DNA from: JBJSXF01 sp046086225
GTDB lineage: Bacteria > Actinomycetota > Acidimicrobiia > IMCC26256 > PALSA-610
Reading direction: 5' to 3'
Assembly (NCBI GenBank): GCA_046086225.1
Contig: JBJSXF010000066.1
Location: 1-35,905, forward strand
Length of the DNA: 35,905 nt
Made by a program: the position numbers and the translations under genes. The first letter of the stretch is position 1; the number at the start of each line of letters is the position of its first letter. Under the pieces are notes generated by a model, which worked only from the letters and a program-made list of their open reading frames with translations, did no database searches and was not told the DNA's origin. Positions 1-7,933 of the stretch are shown here, in pieces.

Positions 1-630
<630 letters not shown>

Positions 631-1167
631 CTAGATGGTCTCCTTCAACTGCTCGAGGCGGTGCCGGACCGACCCGTCGATGACGGTGTCGCCGACGGTG
701 GCGACGATCCCGCCGAGAACCGACGGATCGACCAGGACCTTCACCTCGATGCGCTTGCCCGTGGCCCGGGCCAACGCTTCGGCGATGCGCTGCTGCTGGC
801 TGTCGTCGAGCGCCACGGCGGACCGGACCTCGGCGATGACGTGCTCACGGCCGGCTGCCGCGAGCTCCACGAACCGGTCGACGATCGCGGGCAGGTCGTG
901 GCCCCGACCCGCGCCGACGACGAACGATGCCGCGGCCCGCGACACGTCGAGGGCCCGCTGATCGAGGAGCTCTTCGACGATCGCGGCCCGCCGGTCGAGG
1001 GGCAGCCCCGGGTTCGCGAGCGCCATCCGCAGCTCGTCATTGGCCTCGACGACGCGGGCGAACCGGAACAGCTCGTCCTCGACCTCGGCGAGACGCCCCT
1101 CGGCCCGCGCGATCCCGAGCACGGCCCGGGCGTAGGCGTCGATCCGGGGGTCGGCGACGGCAGTCAC
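631..1167 (-). CDS. atpH: F1Fo ATP synthase subunit delta
   Basis: Delta subunit (OSCP homologue, 178 aa) that joins the b-subunit stalk to the top of the F1 head. The length is normal for the family. It starts at a GTG two bases after the atpF stop codon (TGA at 1171-1169), giving MTAVADPRIDAYARAVL; the much longer open frame upstream is only the shadow of atpF. The C-terminal part carries the typical LVDPSVLGG and GDTVIDGS segments. Unlike mycobacteria, where the b and delta functions are fused in one protein, this genome keeps them as separate genes. Confidence 0.95.
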   Translation of the reverse strand: MTAVADPRIDAYARAVLGIARAEGRLAEVEDELFRFARVVEANDELRMALANPGLPLDRRAAIVEELLDQRALDVSRAAASFVVGAGRGHDLPAIVDRFVELAAAGREHVIAEVRSAVALDDSQQQRIAEALARATGKRIEVKVLVDPSVLGGIVATVGDTVIDGSVRHRLEQLKETI

Positions 1168-1168
1168 G

Positions 1169-1834
1169 TCAGTTGCTCCGGCCGGCCTGGTCGATGAAGC
1201 TCTCGACGAGCCGCCGGTTGGTGTCGTCGTCGAGGTTGCGCTCGACGATGCGGCCGGCCAGGTCGATGGAGAGCGACGCGACCTCGTCCCGCAGCTGGGC
1301 CATGGCCTGCGCCCGCTGGTTCGCGATGTCGGCCTGAGCCCGCTCGCGTATTTCGCGGGCTTCGTCCTCGGCCCGGGCGATGAGGTCCTGGCGCACCCGC
1401 TCCGCGGCCTCACGGGCCTCGTCGATGATGCGACCCGCCTCGCCCCGGGAGCCGGCGAGTTGCTCCTCGTAGCCCCGCTTCTCGGCCTCGGCTTCGTTGC
1501 GCGCCTGCTCGGCGGCCTCGAGGTCACCCCGGATCCGGTCCTCACGAGCCTTCTCCATGTTGCGGACGGCGGGGACACCCCACTTCCACATCGCCACGAG
1601 GAGCACGAGGAACGCGAGCGATCCCCAGATGATCTCGTTCGGCTCGGGCGCGAGCGGGGACGGTGCCTCGTGGCAGTCCTGGGGCTCGCCACCCTTCTCG
1701 AGGAGCTCGATGCACTCCTCGGCGGCGTGAGAGACGCCTTCCTTGCCCCCGGCTGCGCCCGCGGGTCCGGCGACGACGCCGAGTGCGAGCACTGTGCCGA
1801 GCGCGCCGATGAGCACGCGCATGCGTGTACGCAC
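1169..1834 (-). CDS. atpF: F1Fo ATP synthase subunit b, with an added N-terminal export signal and Cys-containing outer segment
   Basis: Peripheral-stalk b subunit (221 aa). The membrane anchor lies at about residues 67-86 and is followed by a long charged Ala/Glu/Arg coiled coil typical of the family. The odd part is the front. Residues 1-28 look like a cleavable signal peptide (Arg-rich start, hydrophobic core, Ala-x-Ala end). About 38 residues then precede the anchor and contain two cysteines, C41 and C54. A usual b subunit has only a very short extracellular N-terminus. I infer that the segment is exported and that the cysteines could form a disulphide. A start at M5 would not remove the signal-like region. 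It lies between atpE and atpH in the standard order. Confidence 0.93.
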   Translation of the reverse strand: MRTRMRVLIGALGTVLALGVVAGPAGAAGGKEGVSHAAEECIELLEKGGEPQDCHEAPSPLAPEPNEIIWGSLAFLVLLVAMWKWGVPAVRNMEKAREDRIRGDLEAAEQARNEAEAEKRGYEEQLAGSRGEAGRIIDEAREAAERVRQDLIARAEDEAREIRERAQADIANQRAQAMAQLRDEVASLSIDLAGRIVERNLDDDTNRRLVESFIDQAGRSN

Positions 1835-1845
1835 GGGTCCTCCCG

Positions 1846-2115
1846 TCAGCCCGAGATGATGAACGCGAGCACGAACCCGAAGAGCGCGAGCGCCTCGGTG
1901 AACGCAATGCCCAGGAACATCGTGGTGCGCACGGTGCCGGCCGACTCGGGCTGGCGGGCCATCGCGGTGATGGCGTTGCTCACCACCATGCCGATGCCGA
2001 TGCCGGGGCCGATGGCCGCCAATCCGTACACGATGCCTCGGCCGATGGCCGTGAGGCCCTTCGTGCTGTCGGCCGCCGCCTCGGTCTGGGCGAGCAGGAG
2101 ATGGAGCAGTGCCAC
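1846..2115 (-). CDS. atpE: F1Fo ATP synthase subunit c
   Basis: Proteolipid c-ring subunit (89 aa): two transmembrane hairpin helices joined by the polar ARQPE loop. The ion-carrying carboxylate is E74 in AFTEALALFG. The first helix reads GPGIGIGM, without the Gln typical of sodium rings, and E74 is followed by Ala rather than Ser/Thr, so a proton-binding ring is expected. I chose the GTG at 2115-2113 because AAGGAG lies about 7 bases upstream and the protein then has a near-normal length. An in-frame ATG further upstream would add 23 unlikely residues. The short N-terminal extension (MALLHLLLAQTEAAAD) is slightly longer than usual. Confidence 0.95.
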   Translation of the reverse strand: MALLHLLLAQTEAAADSTKGLTAIGRGIVYGLAAIGPGIGIGMVVSNAITAMARQPESAGTVRTTMFLGIAFTEALALFGFVLAFIISG

Positions 2116-2161
2116 GGAGTTTCTCCTTGGTTGATGGACGCTCGGTTGAGCGGTTGGTCGG

Positions 2162-2926
2162 TCAGTGCTCGGGGTTGATGGCACCGCCGATGTACACGGC
2201 GGTGAGGACGCTGAAGATGAAGGCCTGGAGGAAACTGACGAGGATCTCGAAGCCGGTCATGGCCACGAGGAGCCCGAACGAGAAGGGAACGATGATGACC
2301 GTCACCTTCATCGCCCAGAGCATCGCCGTGAGCGCACCGAAGGTCACGAGGATGAGGTGACCGGCGAGCATGTTGGCGAAGAGCCGCACCATGAGCGAGA
2401 AGGGCCGCACGAGGAAGGTCGAGATGAACTCGATCGGGATGATGATGATCAGGAGCGCGGCGGGAACGCCGGGCGGGATCAACGAGTTCTTGATGTAGTG
2501 CAGCGGCCCCTGACGGATCATGCCGGCCGCGTTGAAGATCACCCAGGTCACGAGGGCCAGCGTCATCGGCATGGCGAAGCGGGAGTTCGCGGGGAACTGC
2601 ACCGCCGGCAGGATCTCGGTGATGTTCGAGAAGAAGATGAAGAAGAAGAGCGCCGTCAGGTAGGGCAGGTAGGGCAGGCCCGCCGGACCCATCGTCGACA
2701 GGATCACCTGGGTGCGCACGAAGCCGACACCCGACTCGGCGACGTTCTGGAACAGTCCGGAAGGAACGAGGGACTCCTTGCGCCGGGTGCCCAGAGCGAA
2801 GATCAGGATCGTGAGGAGCGCCGCCACGACGTAGATGACACCGGTCTTGTTGATGCCGAGCGGACCGGCGCCCCAGACGGTGACATGGCTGATCGGCGGG
2901 ACCTCGGCGAGGAGGAAGGGGATCAT
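2162..2926 (-). CDS. atpB: F1Fo ATP synthase subunit a
   Basis: Membrane stator subunit (254 aa) that forms the proton half-channels against the c-ring. The essential arginine is R181 in SLMVRLFANMLAGH, equivalent to E. coli Arg210, and the last helix carries the usual QAFIF...YIGGA pattern. Five to six hydrophobic helices are visible. The ATG at 2926-2924 overlaps the stop codon of the upstream AtpI-like gene as ATGA, so translation is probably coupled. The longer open frame upstream is the shadow of that gene. Confidence 0.96.
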   Translation of the reverse strand: MIPFLLAEVPPISHVTVWGAGPLGINKTGVIYVVAALLTILIFALGTRRKESLVPSGLFQNVAESGVGFVRTQVILSTMGPAGLPYLPYLTALFFFIFFSNITEILPAVQFPANSRFAMPMTLALVTWVIFNAAGMIRQGPLHYIKNSLIPPGVPAALLIIIIPIEFISTFLVRPFSLMVRLFANMLAGHLILVTFGALTAMLWAMKVTVIIVPFSFGLLVAMTGFEILVSFLQAFIFSVLTAVYIGGAINPEH

Positions 2927-3381
2927 CGGTCTCCCGGGGTGACGGGCCGGGCCGGACGGAGGCCGGGCGCGGCGAGCGTGAGGCTGACGTGCTTGGTCTC
3001 CCAAGCGAGCAGGCCGAGGTGGGCGCCCACGAGGGTGACGCCGAGGACCCCGATCTCGATGAAGGAGACGTCGCGGAGAGAGAAGAGGGCGAGCACGATG
3101 ACGCCCATCCGGAAGATCAGGCCGCCCAGGGCGGCGCCGCCGATGGCGCCGGGTCCGCCGATGCGGGCGGCCCGGGACATGATCGCCGCGGCGACGAGGA
3201 AGTTGGCCACCACGATGGCGATCCCGATCGCCGCACTGATCGCACCGTCGCGACCCCATCCGAGGCCGGCCCCGATCACGACGAGCGGAGCGATGAGCAG
3301 GCCCCGGCGGACGAGATCACGGGCGACCTCGCGCTCGACTTCGGGCACCGCTACGGGAGCTGTCGTGGGCTGCGCGTCCAC
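2923..3381 (-). CDS. AtpI-like membrane protein (ATP synthase subunit I family)
   Basis: A 152-aa protein with about four hydrophobic segments (roughly 26-43, 47-68, 84-102 and 106-127), placed directly before atpB. Position, size and topology fit the ATP synthase subunit I family, whose members help c-ring assembly or magnesium supply. The primary sequence match is weak, so the name rests largely on context. Start chosen at GTG 3381-3379, preceded by a purine-rich GGAGCAGGAAGGG stretch. That start lies inside the 3' end of the preceding gene, a 31-bp out-of-frame overlap, while the 3' end overlaps atpB by 4 bp. Confidence 0.72.
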   Translation of the reverse strand: MDAQPTTAPVAVPEVEREVARDLVRRGLLIAPLVVIGAGLGWGRDGAISAAIGIAIVVANFLVAAAIMSRAARIGGPGAIGGAALGGLIFRMGVIVLALFSLRDVSFIEIGVLGVTLVGAHLGLLAWETKHVSLTLAAPGLRPARPVTPGDR

Positions 3382-3629
3382 GGCTTCCCTTCCTGCTCCC
3401 GGTCGAACTCGGCGTTGTAGCGGTAGTAGGCGCTGACCCCGAGGCCCGCCATGGCGAGCACGCCGAGCGTCACGGTGAACACCGGTCGAGTGCCGAGACG
3501 TCCGTCGATCCAGAGGCCGAGCAACACGAGGACGAGCGTCGTGCCCACGAGTTCCACCGCACGCCCCAGTGCGTCCGAGAACCCGGACCACAGGGCCCGC
3601 TGCTCTCGAGAACTCCCCGACGGAACCAC
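3351..3629 (-). CDS. AtpZ/AtpI-type small membrane protein (ATP synthase assembly)
   Basis: First gene of the ATP synthase operon (92 aa). Two transmembrane helices (about 27-44 and 50-68) are separated by the short loop IDGRLGTRP, followed by a charged tail. This matches the AtpZ / 'F0F1 ATPase subunit' family found before atpB in many Gram-positives. Start is GTG at 3629-3627, with GGGGAG a few bases upstream. A promoter lies about 60 bp further upstream. Having two AtpI-class genes in series, one two-helix and one four-helix, resembles the atpZ-atpI arrangement known elsewhere. Confidence 0.78.
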   Translation of the reverse strand: MVPSGSSREQRALWSGFSDALGRAVELVGTTLVLVLLGLWIDGRLGTRPVFTVTLGVLAMAGLGVSAYYRYNAEFDREQEGKPWTRSPRQLP

Positions 3630-3689
3630 CGACGATCTCCCCTCGACGGCCCGGCGCCGTTGCCGGTGGCCGCTTGTGAATCGTTTCGC

Positions 3690-3719
3690 AACCTAGGAGG
3701 GTCCGAGCGGGGCAGTCAA
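3690..3719 (-). promoter_or_regulatory. Predicted promoter of the ATP synthase operon
   Basis: Read on the minus strand, TTGACT (3719-3714) and TAGGTT (3695-3690) are separated by 18 bp. This is the best housekeeping-sigma promoter in the window. A start near 3683 would give a leader of about 54 nt before the GTG of the atpZ-like gene. The rest of the 155-bp gap (3630-3784) shows nothing else I can name. Confidence 0.65.
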
Positions 3720-3784
3720 ACCGGAGCACCGGATTTCCGCGGGGACGCCGGTGGGCGGTCGCGCCGTCCGTCGCGACCGGACGC

Positions 3785-4993
3785 TCATGCGCGTCGGCGC
3801 CGGCGCTCGGCGAGGTCGACCACCGGATCCGCGTCGTCGGACGGGGGGTGCGCCGACGGATGCCGGGCCCGCTCCGACCGCTGCCGCTCCACCCGGACGC
3901 CCGGGTGGAACCAGGCGAACAGCAGCAGCGCGAGACCGGCGACCACGAAGGGCACGATCGCGTTGCCCTCGTTCGTGTACGTGGGGAGCAGCGCGACTCC
4001 CGACAGCAGCGCAGTCCAGGCCCAGAGGATCGCGACGGTGCGGCGGGGCCCGTGGCCGAGTCGCATGAGCCGGTGGTGGAGGTGGTCGGCGTCGGCCTGG
4101 TGCCAGCTCTGACGCCGGACCACCCGCCGCACGAACGAGAACGCCGTGTCGATGATGGGCACCCCGAGGATCACGACCGGGATGAGCAGCGGGCCGAAGA
4201 AGAAGAAGGTGTTGCCCGAGAAGCCCTGATCGGTGCGGCCGCCGATCGTGATGGTCGGGACGGCCAGCAGCAGGCCGCAGAACAGCGCCCCGGCGTCACC
4301 CATCATGATCCGGGCCGGGTGCCAGTTGTCACGCAGGAACCCGAGGCAGATCCCGACCGTGATGACCGCCACCAGCGGACCGATGTTGCCGGGCGCCAAC
4401 GCACCGGCATCGAGCAGTCGATCGGCGAACAGGAACAACGCCCCGCCCGCGATGGCGACGATGCCGGCGGCGAGCCCGTCGAGCCCGTCGATGAGGTTGA
4501 CCGCGTTCGTCATGAGCACGACCCACGCCGCCGTGACGAGCGGAGCCCACGCCGACCCGAGCACCACCGTGTCGGTGCTGAACAGGTTGAAGGGCATCCG
4601 GAAGAAGTACATGGTGATGCCCGAGAGGGTCAGGAGTCCGGCCGCGAGGACCTGACCCGCCACCTTGGCCGGCGGCGACACGTCGACGAGGTCGTCGAGC
4701 GCGCCGACGAGGAGGATGACGCCCGCCCCGAGGAGCAGGCCGAGCGGCTCCGAGCTCTGGCGGAACACGTCGCGGAACTCGGGGAGCACCGCCGCCACTG
4801 CCATTGCGGCGAGGAAGCCGGTGAACATCGCCACGCCGCCCAGCGTGGCCAGCGGCTTGGTGTGAACCCGCCGCGGATCGTCGGAGGGCTGCACGACGGC
4901 GCCGGCCCGCACGACGAACCGGCGGACCACCGGCGTCGTCGCCAGGGTGACGCCGAGCGCGACCGCGAAGACGATCGCGTAGCCGACCGTCAC
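3785..4993 (-). CDS. wecA: WecA/TagO-type undecaprenyl-phosphate N-acetylhexosamine-1-phosphate transferase
   Basis: Polytopic membrane enzyme (402 aa, about 11 helices) of the polyprenyl-phosphate hexose-1-phosphate transferase family. It should load GlcNAc-1-P or a similar sugar phosphate onto undecaprenyl phosphate to start cell-wall glycopolymer synthesis. Visible family motifs are D100-D101, NLIDGLDGL (167-174), MMGDAG (230-235) and the cytoplasmic His motif DADHLHHRL (301-309). MraY is less likely given this His motif and the genome position: the mycobacterial homologue also sits just upstream of atpI-atpB. Start is GTG at 4993, three bases after the glyA stop, so it is co-transcribed with glyA. 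The last 35 residues are polar and probably disordered. Confidence 0.88.
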   Translation of the reverse strand: MTVGYAIVFAVALGVTLATTPVVRRFVVRAGAVVQPSDDPRRVHTKPLATLGGVAMFTGFLAAMAVAAVLPEFRDVFRQSSEPLGLLLGAGVILLVGALDDLVDVSPPAKVAGQVLAAGLLTLSGITMYFFRMPFNLFSTDTVVLGSAWAPLVTAAWVVLMTNAVNLIDGLDGLAAGIVAIAGGALFLFADRLLDAGALAPGNIGPLVAVITVGICLGFLRDNWHPARIMMGDAGALFCGLLLAVPTITIGGRTDQGFSGNTFFFFGPLLIPVVILGVPIIDTAFSFVRRVVRRQSWHQADADHLHHRLMRLGHGPRRTVAILWAWTALLSGVALLPTYTNEGNAIVPFVVAGLALLLFAWFHPGVRVERQRSERARHPSAHPPSDDADPVVDLAERRRRRA

Positions 4994-4996
4994 GCG

Positions 4997-6250
4997 TTAC
5001 CGCTCGGGATACGGCGTGAACTTGGCGCAGAGGCGGTGCACGACGTCGAGCACCTCGGCCGCCACCCCGGCGTCATCGGGCGCCCGCAGCACCCGGCCGA
5101 TGCACGCGGCGATCTCTCCCATCTCGGCCGGCCCCATGCCCGCCGTGGCCACCGCCGCCGTGCCGAGCCGCAGGCCACTGGTCACGAACGGCTTCTCGGG
5201 GTCGTTCGGGATCGCGTTCTTGTTGCAGGTGATCCCGGCCCGATCGAGCGATTCCTGGGCGACCTTGCCCGTGACCCCGAACGGCCGCAGATCGACGAGG
5301 ACGAGATGGTTGTCGGTGCCACCCGACACGATGCGCAGACCCTCCCCGGCCAGCTCCTCCGCCAGCGCCGCGGCGTTCGCCACGATGTCGGCCGCATAGC
5401 GGGCGAACTCGGGCTGAGCCGCTTCGTGGAACGCGACCGCCTTGGCCGCCACGACGTGCATGAGCGGTCCGCCCTGGAGTCCCGGGAACACCGCCTTGTC
5501 GATCGCGGCGGCGTGCTCGGCCCGGCACAGGATGGTTCCGGCTCGCGGTCCGCGCAGCGTCTTGTGGGTCGTGAAGGTGACGACGTCGGCGTGGGGCACC
5601 GGAGACGGGTGGGCGCCACCGGCGATGAGCCCGGCGATGTGCGCAGCGTCGACCATGAGGAGCGCCCCCACCTCGTCGGCGATCGAGCGGAACGCGGCGA
5701 AATCGATCGTTCGGGCGTACGCCGTCGCCCCGGCGATGATCAGGCGCGGCCGCTCGCGCCGGGCGAGGTCGCGCACCGCGTCGAGGTCGATGCGCTCGGT
5801 CTCGGCGTCGACGCCGTAGGCGACGAAGTCGTAGATCCGGCCACTGAAGTTGACCGGCGAGCCGTGCGTGAGGTGACCGCCCTGGTCGAGCCGTAGCCCC
5901 ATGACCTTGTCGCCCGGGTCGAGGAGCGCGAGGAACGCCGCCATGTTCGCGTTGGCGCCCGAGTGGGGCTGCACGTTCGCGTGATCGGCGCCGAAGAGCG
6001 CGCAGGCTCGCGTGCGGGCGAGCTCCTCGGCCTCGTCGACCACCTCGTTGCCGCCGTAGTAACGCTTGGCCGGGTAGCCCTCGGAGTACTTGTTGGTGAG
6101 AACCGAGCCCTGCACCTCGAGCACGGCGGGTGACGTGAAGTTCTCCGAGGCGATGAGCTGGAGCGTCGTGTTCTGACGTGCGAGCTCGCGCCGGAGGATG
6201 TCGGCGATCACCGGGTCGGTGCGGTCGAGCGGAGACGTTCCTGAGGACAT
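4997..6250 (-). CDS. glyA: Serine hydroxymethyltransferase
   Basis: PLP enzyme (417 aa, normal length) converting serine and tetrahydrofolate to glycine and methylene-tetrahydrofolate. The PLP lysine is K230 in TTHKTLRGPR, with the cofactor-contacting D201 and H204 in VDAAHIAGL. The substrate-loop residues IASENF and YSEGYPAKRYYGGNE are intact. The ATG at 6250 is preceded by AAGGAGC at good spacing. A minus-strand TACACT (6304-6299) could be its -10 element. glyA-to-atp linkage is also known in Bacillus; here wecA lies between. Confidence 0.97.
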   Translation of the reverse strand: MSSGTSPLDRTDPVIADILRRELARQNTTLQLIASENFTSPAVLEVQGSVLTNKYSEGYPAKRYYGGNEVVDEAEELARTRACALFGADHANVQPHSGANANMAAFLALLDPGDKVMGLRLDQGGHLTHGSPVNFSGRIYDFVAYGVDAETERIDLDAVRDLARRERPRLIIAGATAYARTIDFAAFRSIADEVGALLMVDAAHIAGLIAGGAHPSPVPHADVVTFTTHKTLRGPRAGTILCRAEHAAAIDKAVFPGLQGGPLMHVVAAKAVAFHEAAQPEFARYAADIVANAAALAEELAGEGLRIVSGGTDNHLVLVDLRPFGVTGKVAQESLDRAGITCNKNAIPNDPEKPFVTSGLRLGTAAVATAGMGPAEMGEIAACIGRVLRAPDDAGVAAEVLDVVHRLCAKFTPYPER

Positions 6251-6298
6251 GCCTGGCTGCTCCTTGACGGACCCGGTCACGGGCTCGGCGGTGGGCCG

Positions 6299-6304
6299 AG
6301 TGTA
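6299..6304 (-). promoter_or_regulatory. Possible -10 element for glyA
   Basis: TACACT on the minus strand, about 48 bp before the glyA ATG. No convincing -35 is visible. Its expected -35 position overlaps the predicted -10 of the divergent nuclease operon, so the two promoters may compete. Confidence 0.35.
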
Positions 6305-6326
6305 CCGACCGGTCGCCGGACGGCAG

Positions 6327-6332
6327 TACGTT
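6327..6332 (+). promoter_or_regulatory. Predicted -10 element for a leaderless nuclease-operon mRNA
   Basis: TACGTT ends 6 bases before the GTG at 6339. Transcription starting about 7 bases downstream would begin at the start codon itself. This supports the GTG start upstream of the tetrapeptide repeats. Confidence 0.45.
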
Positions 6333-6338
6333 GCGAGC

Positions 6339-7142
6339 GTGGCGGACGGGCCCGGTGACGATCGTCGTGACGACCGGCGTGACGACCGGCGTGACGACCG
6401 GCGTGAAGACCGGCGTGAAGACCGGCGTGAAGACTCGCGTGACGACCGGCCGACCGTGACCGCCGCCATGCTCCGCCGGGCCGATGACATGTGCCCGCGG
6501 CGCCTGCACCACCACCACTCCGGCGCACGGGCCACCTCGGCGCCGGGCGGGGACGCCTTCGCGGTGAGCAACCGCATCGCGAGCGACGCCGAGCTCTGGC
6601 ACCGGGCCGGAGCCGACGGCGCCGCCTTCCCCGAGCCCGGCGACCTCGAGCCCGAGCAACGCGCCGTGTACACCGCCGCCGGCCGCACCTACCTCCGCCG
6701 GTTCGGTGGCGTGCCGGTTCGGGTCGACGACCTCGGTTGGTCGTCCGACCTCGCCGACCCCGAGGTGCGGCTCCTCGGCCGGGTCGGCCTCGCGGTGGTC
6801 CTCCCCGACGGTCGGCCCGAGCTGCGGATCCTGCGCACGACGGGCGACGCCGGACCCCGCTCGCTCGTCGACGACGTCGATCTCCGGTTCGCGCTCCTGC
6901 GCACCGCCGACTGGGCGCCGGACGGCGTGCGGGTGGCGGTCGTCGACCTGGTCGCCGACCGGTCGATCGAGTACGACCTCGACGGGGCCGCTCGGGTCGA
7001 CGCCCGGGAATGGCTCGCCGCCCGCCTGGACGTGGTTCGGGCGCGAGCCGATCGCAGCCGACCCGTCGTCGGCCGAGACTGCGGCAGCTGCCCGTGCATC
7101 CCCGGGTGCGCGGCCCTGACGGAACCGCCGGCGCCGCGATGA
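6339..7142 (+). CDS. Degenerate RecB/Cas4-like protein with retained Cys cluster (paralogue of the next gene)
   Basis: A 267-aa protein of unknown function. It keeps the layout of an iron-sulphur RecB-family nuclease: C52 in MCPRRL near the front, then C248, C251, C253 and C257 at the end, mirroring C23 and C228/C231/C237 of the next gene. The catalytic stretch has decayed: the intact neighbour's RIDAV...LDARDYKTG aligns by eye with RVGLAV...ELRILRTTG, losing the acidic residues and the lysine. I infer an inactive, possibly structural or DNA-binding partner. The first 38 residues are charged DDRR/EDRR repeats from a 12-bp tandem repeat. GTG 6339 is chosen because TACGTT lies 6 bases upstream; GTG 6456 or ATG 6468 would exclude the repeat. 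The stop codon overlaps the next start (ATGA). Confidence 0.7.
   Translation: MADGPGDDRRDDRRDDRRDDRREDRREDRREDSRDDRPTVTAAMLRRADDMCPRRLHHHHSGARATSAPGGDAFAVSNRIASDAELWHRAGADGAAFPEPGDLEPEQRAVYTAAGRTYLRRFGGVPVRVDDLGWSSDLADPEVRLLGRVGLAVVLPDGRPELRILRTTGDAGPRSLVDDVDLRFALLRTADWAPDGVRVAVVDLVADRSIEYDLDGAARVDAREWLAARLDVVRARADRSRPVVGRDCGSCPCIPGCAALTEPPAPR
6357..6452 (+). repeat. 12-bp tandem repeat (about 8 units) encoding a charged tetrapeptide
   Basis: Seven complete units plus one variant of GACGACCGGCGT, with GAC/GAA variation, encode DDRR or EDRR in the frame of the degenerate nuclease-like gene. Units start at 6357, 6369, 6381, 6393, 6405, 6417, 6429 and 6441. The pattern suggests expansion by slippage and likely length variation between strains. 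Confidence 0.9.
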
Positions 7143-7921
7143 CCGGCCCCCGTCCGCCCGCCATCGTCCGCATCACGCCGACCTCGTACGCCGACTTCCG
7201 CGAGTGCCCCCGCCGATTCCTCCTGTCGACGATCCTGCGGATCCCGGCGAGCGACAGCGGCCCCGGCTCGCCCGATCAGGGGCTGCTCGTCCACGCCGTG
7301 CTCGAGGCCGTGCACACGGACGGCTCGTGTCACGACGCCCGGCACGTCGACACGATCCTCGCCCGGGCCGGTGCCGATACGCCGCAGATGCGCGGCTTCA
7401 TCGCCCGCCACTCGGCGCGATGCCCCGATCAGGCCGATCGCTCCGCCCACGAGGTCGACCGGGTCCGCTTCCACCGGGGGCCGGCCCCGATGTTCCTCGC
7501 GTCGGCCCGCATCGACGCCGTGTGGGTGCACGACGGCATCCTCGACGCCCGCGACTACAAGACCGGTGCCGTGCACACCGAACGGGTCGCCGACGACCCG
7601 CGCGCCCGAGTCCAGGCCTGGGTGCTCGCTCGCGACGCGCGCCGCACGGGCCTCCGCCTCCGCCTGCGCTACGAGCACCTGCAGCCCGAGATCGCCGAGG
7701 ACCCCGAGCCCTTCGCGCCCGACGACGACGACCTCGACGCCATCACCGACGAGCTCCGAGCCGCCGTCGCGCGAATGTGGCACGACGACGCCTGGACCGG
7801 GGTCGCCGCGGCCGACGTCTGCGGTCGGTGCCGCTACCGCTCGGTGTGCCGCGACAGCGTGACCCCGGGCGAGCCGACATGGGCCGCGCTCGCCGCGCCC
7901 GCCGACACCGGCGACGGCTAG
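7139..7921 (+). CDS. RecB-family PD-(D/E)XK nuclease with C-terminal Cys cluster
   Basis: A 260-aa stand-alone nuclease domain of the RecB/AddB/Cas4 superfamily. Motifs in order: C23 in YADFRECPRRF; H52 in GLLVHAVLE; D126 in ARIDAV; the core D139 and K141 in LDARDYKTG; Q159 in RVQAWVL; and C228-x2-C231-x5-C237. The single early Cys plus three late Cys is the known iron-sulphur arrangement of AddB and Cas4. No helicase domain and no cas genes are nearby. Similar short RecB-like proteins occur in actinobacteria, mostly uncharacterised. ATG at 7139 overlaps the previous stop as ATGA, so the two should be made together. Confidence 0.85.
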   Translation: MTGPRPPAIVRITPTSYADFRECPRRFLLSTILRIPASDSGPGSPDQGLLVHAVLEAVHTDGSCHDARHVDTILARAGADTPQMRGFIARHSARCPDQADRSAHEVDRVRFHRGPAPMFLASARIDAVWVHDGILDARDYKTGAVHTERVADDPRARVQAWVLARDARRTGLRLRLRYEHLQPEIAEDPEPFAPDDDDLDAITDELRAAVARMWHDDAWTGVAAADVCGRCRYRSVCRDSVTPGEPTWAALAAPADTGDG

Positions 7922-7924
7922 GGT
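7919..7924 (+). promoter_or_regulatory. Possible -10 element for the thiolase-like gene
   Basis: TAGGGT overlaps the nuclease stop codon and ends 9 bases before the GTG at 7934. It could give a leaderless internal transcript. The match is weaker than the others and co-transcription with the nuclease pair is equally plausible. Confidence 0.3.
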
Positions 7925-7933
7925 CCGCACCCC

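Noticed and set aside
3848..5896. A 682-codon plus-strand open frame opposite wecA and glyA
   Set aside because: Low-complexity His/Arg/Asp/Glu shadow; both minus-strand genes are well conserved enzymes.
6357..6452. Repeat array as a CRISPR
   Set aside because: Units are only 12 bp, directly adjacent with no spacers, and in frame; there are no cas genes other than a distant Cas4-like nuclease fold.
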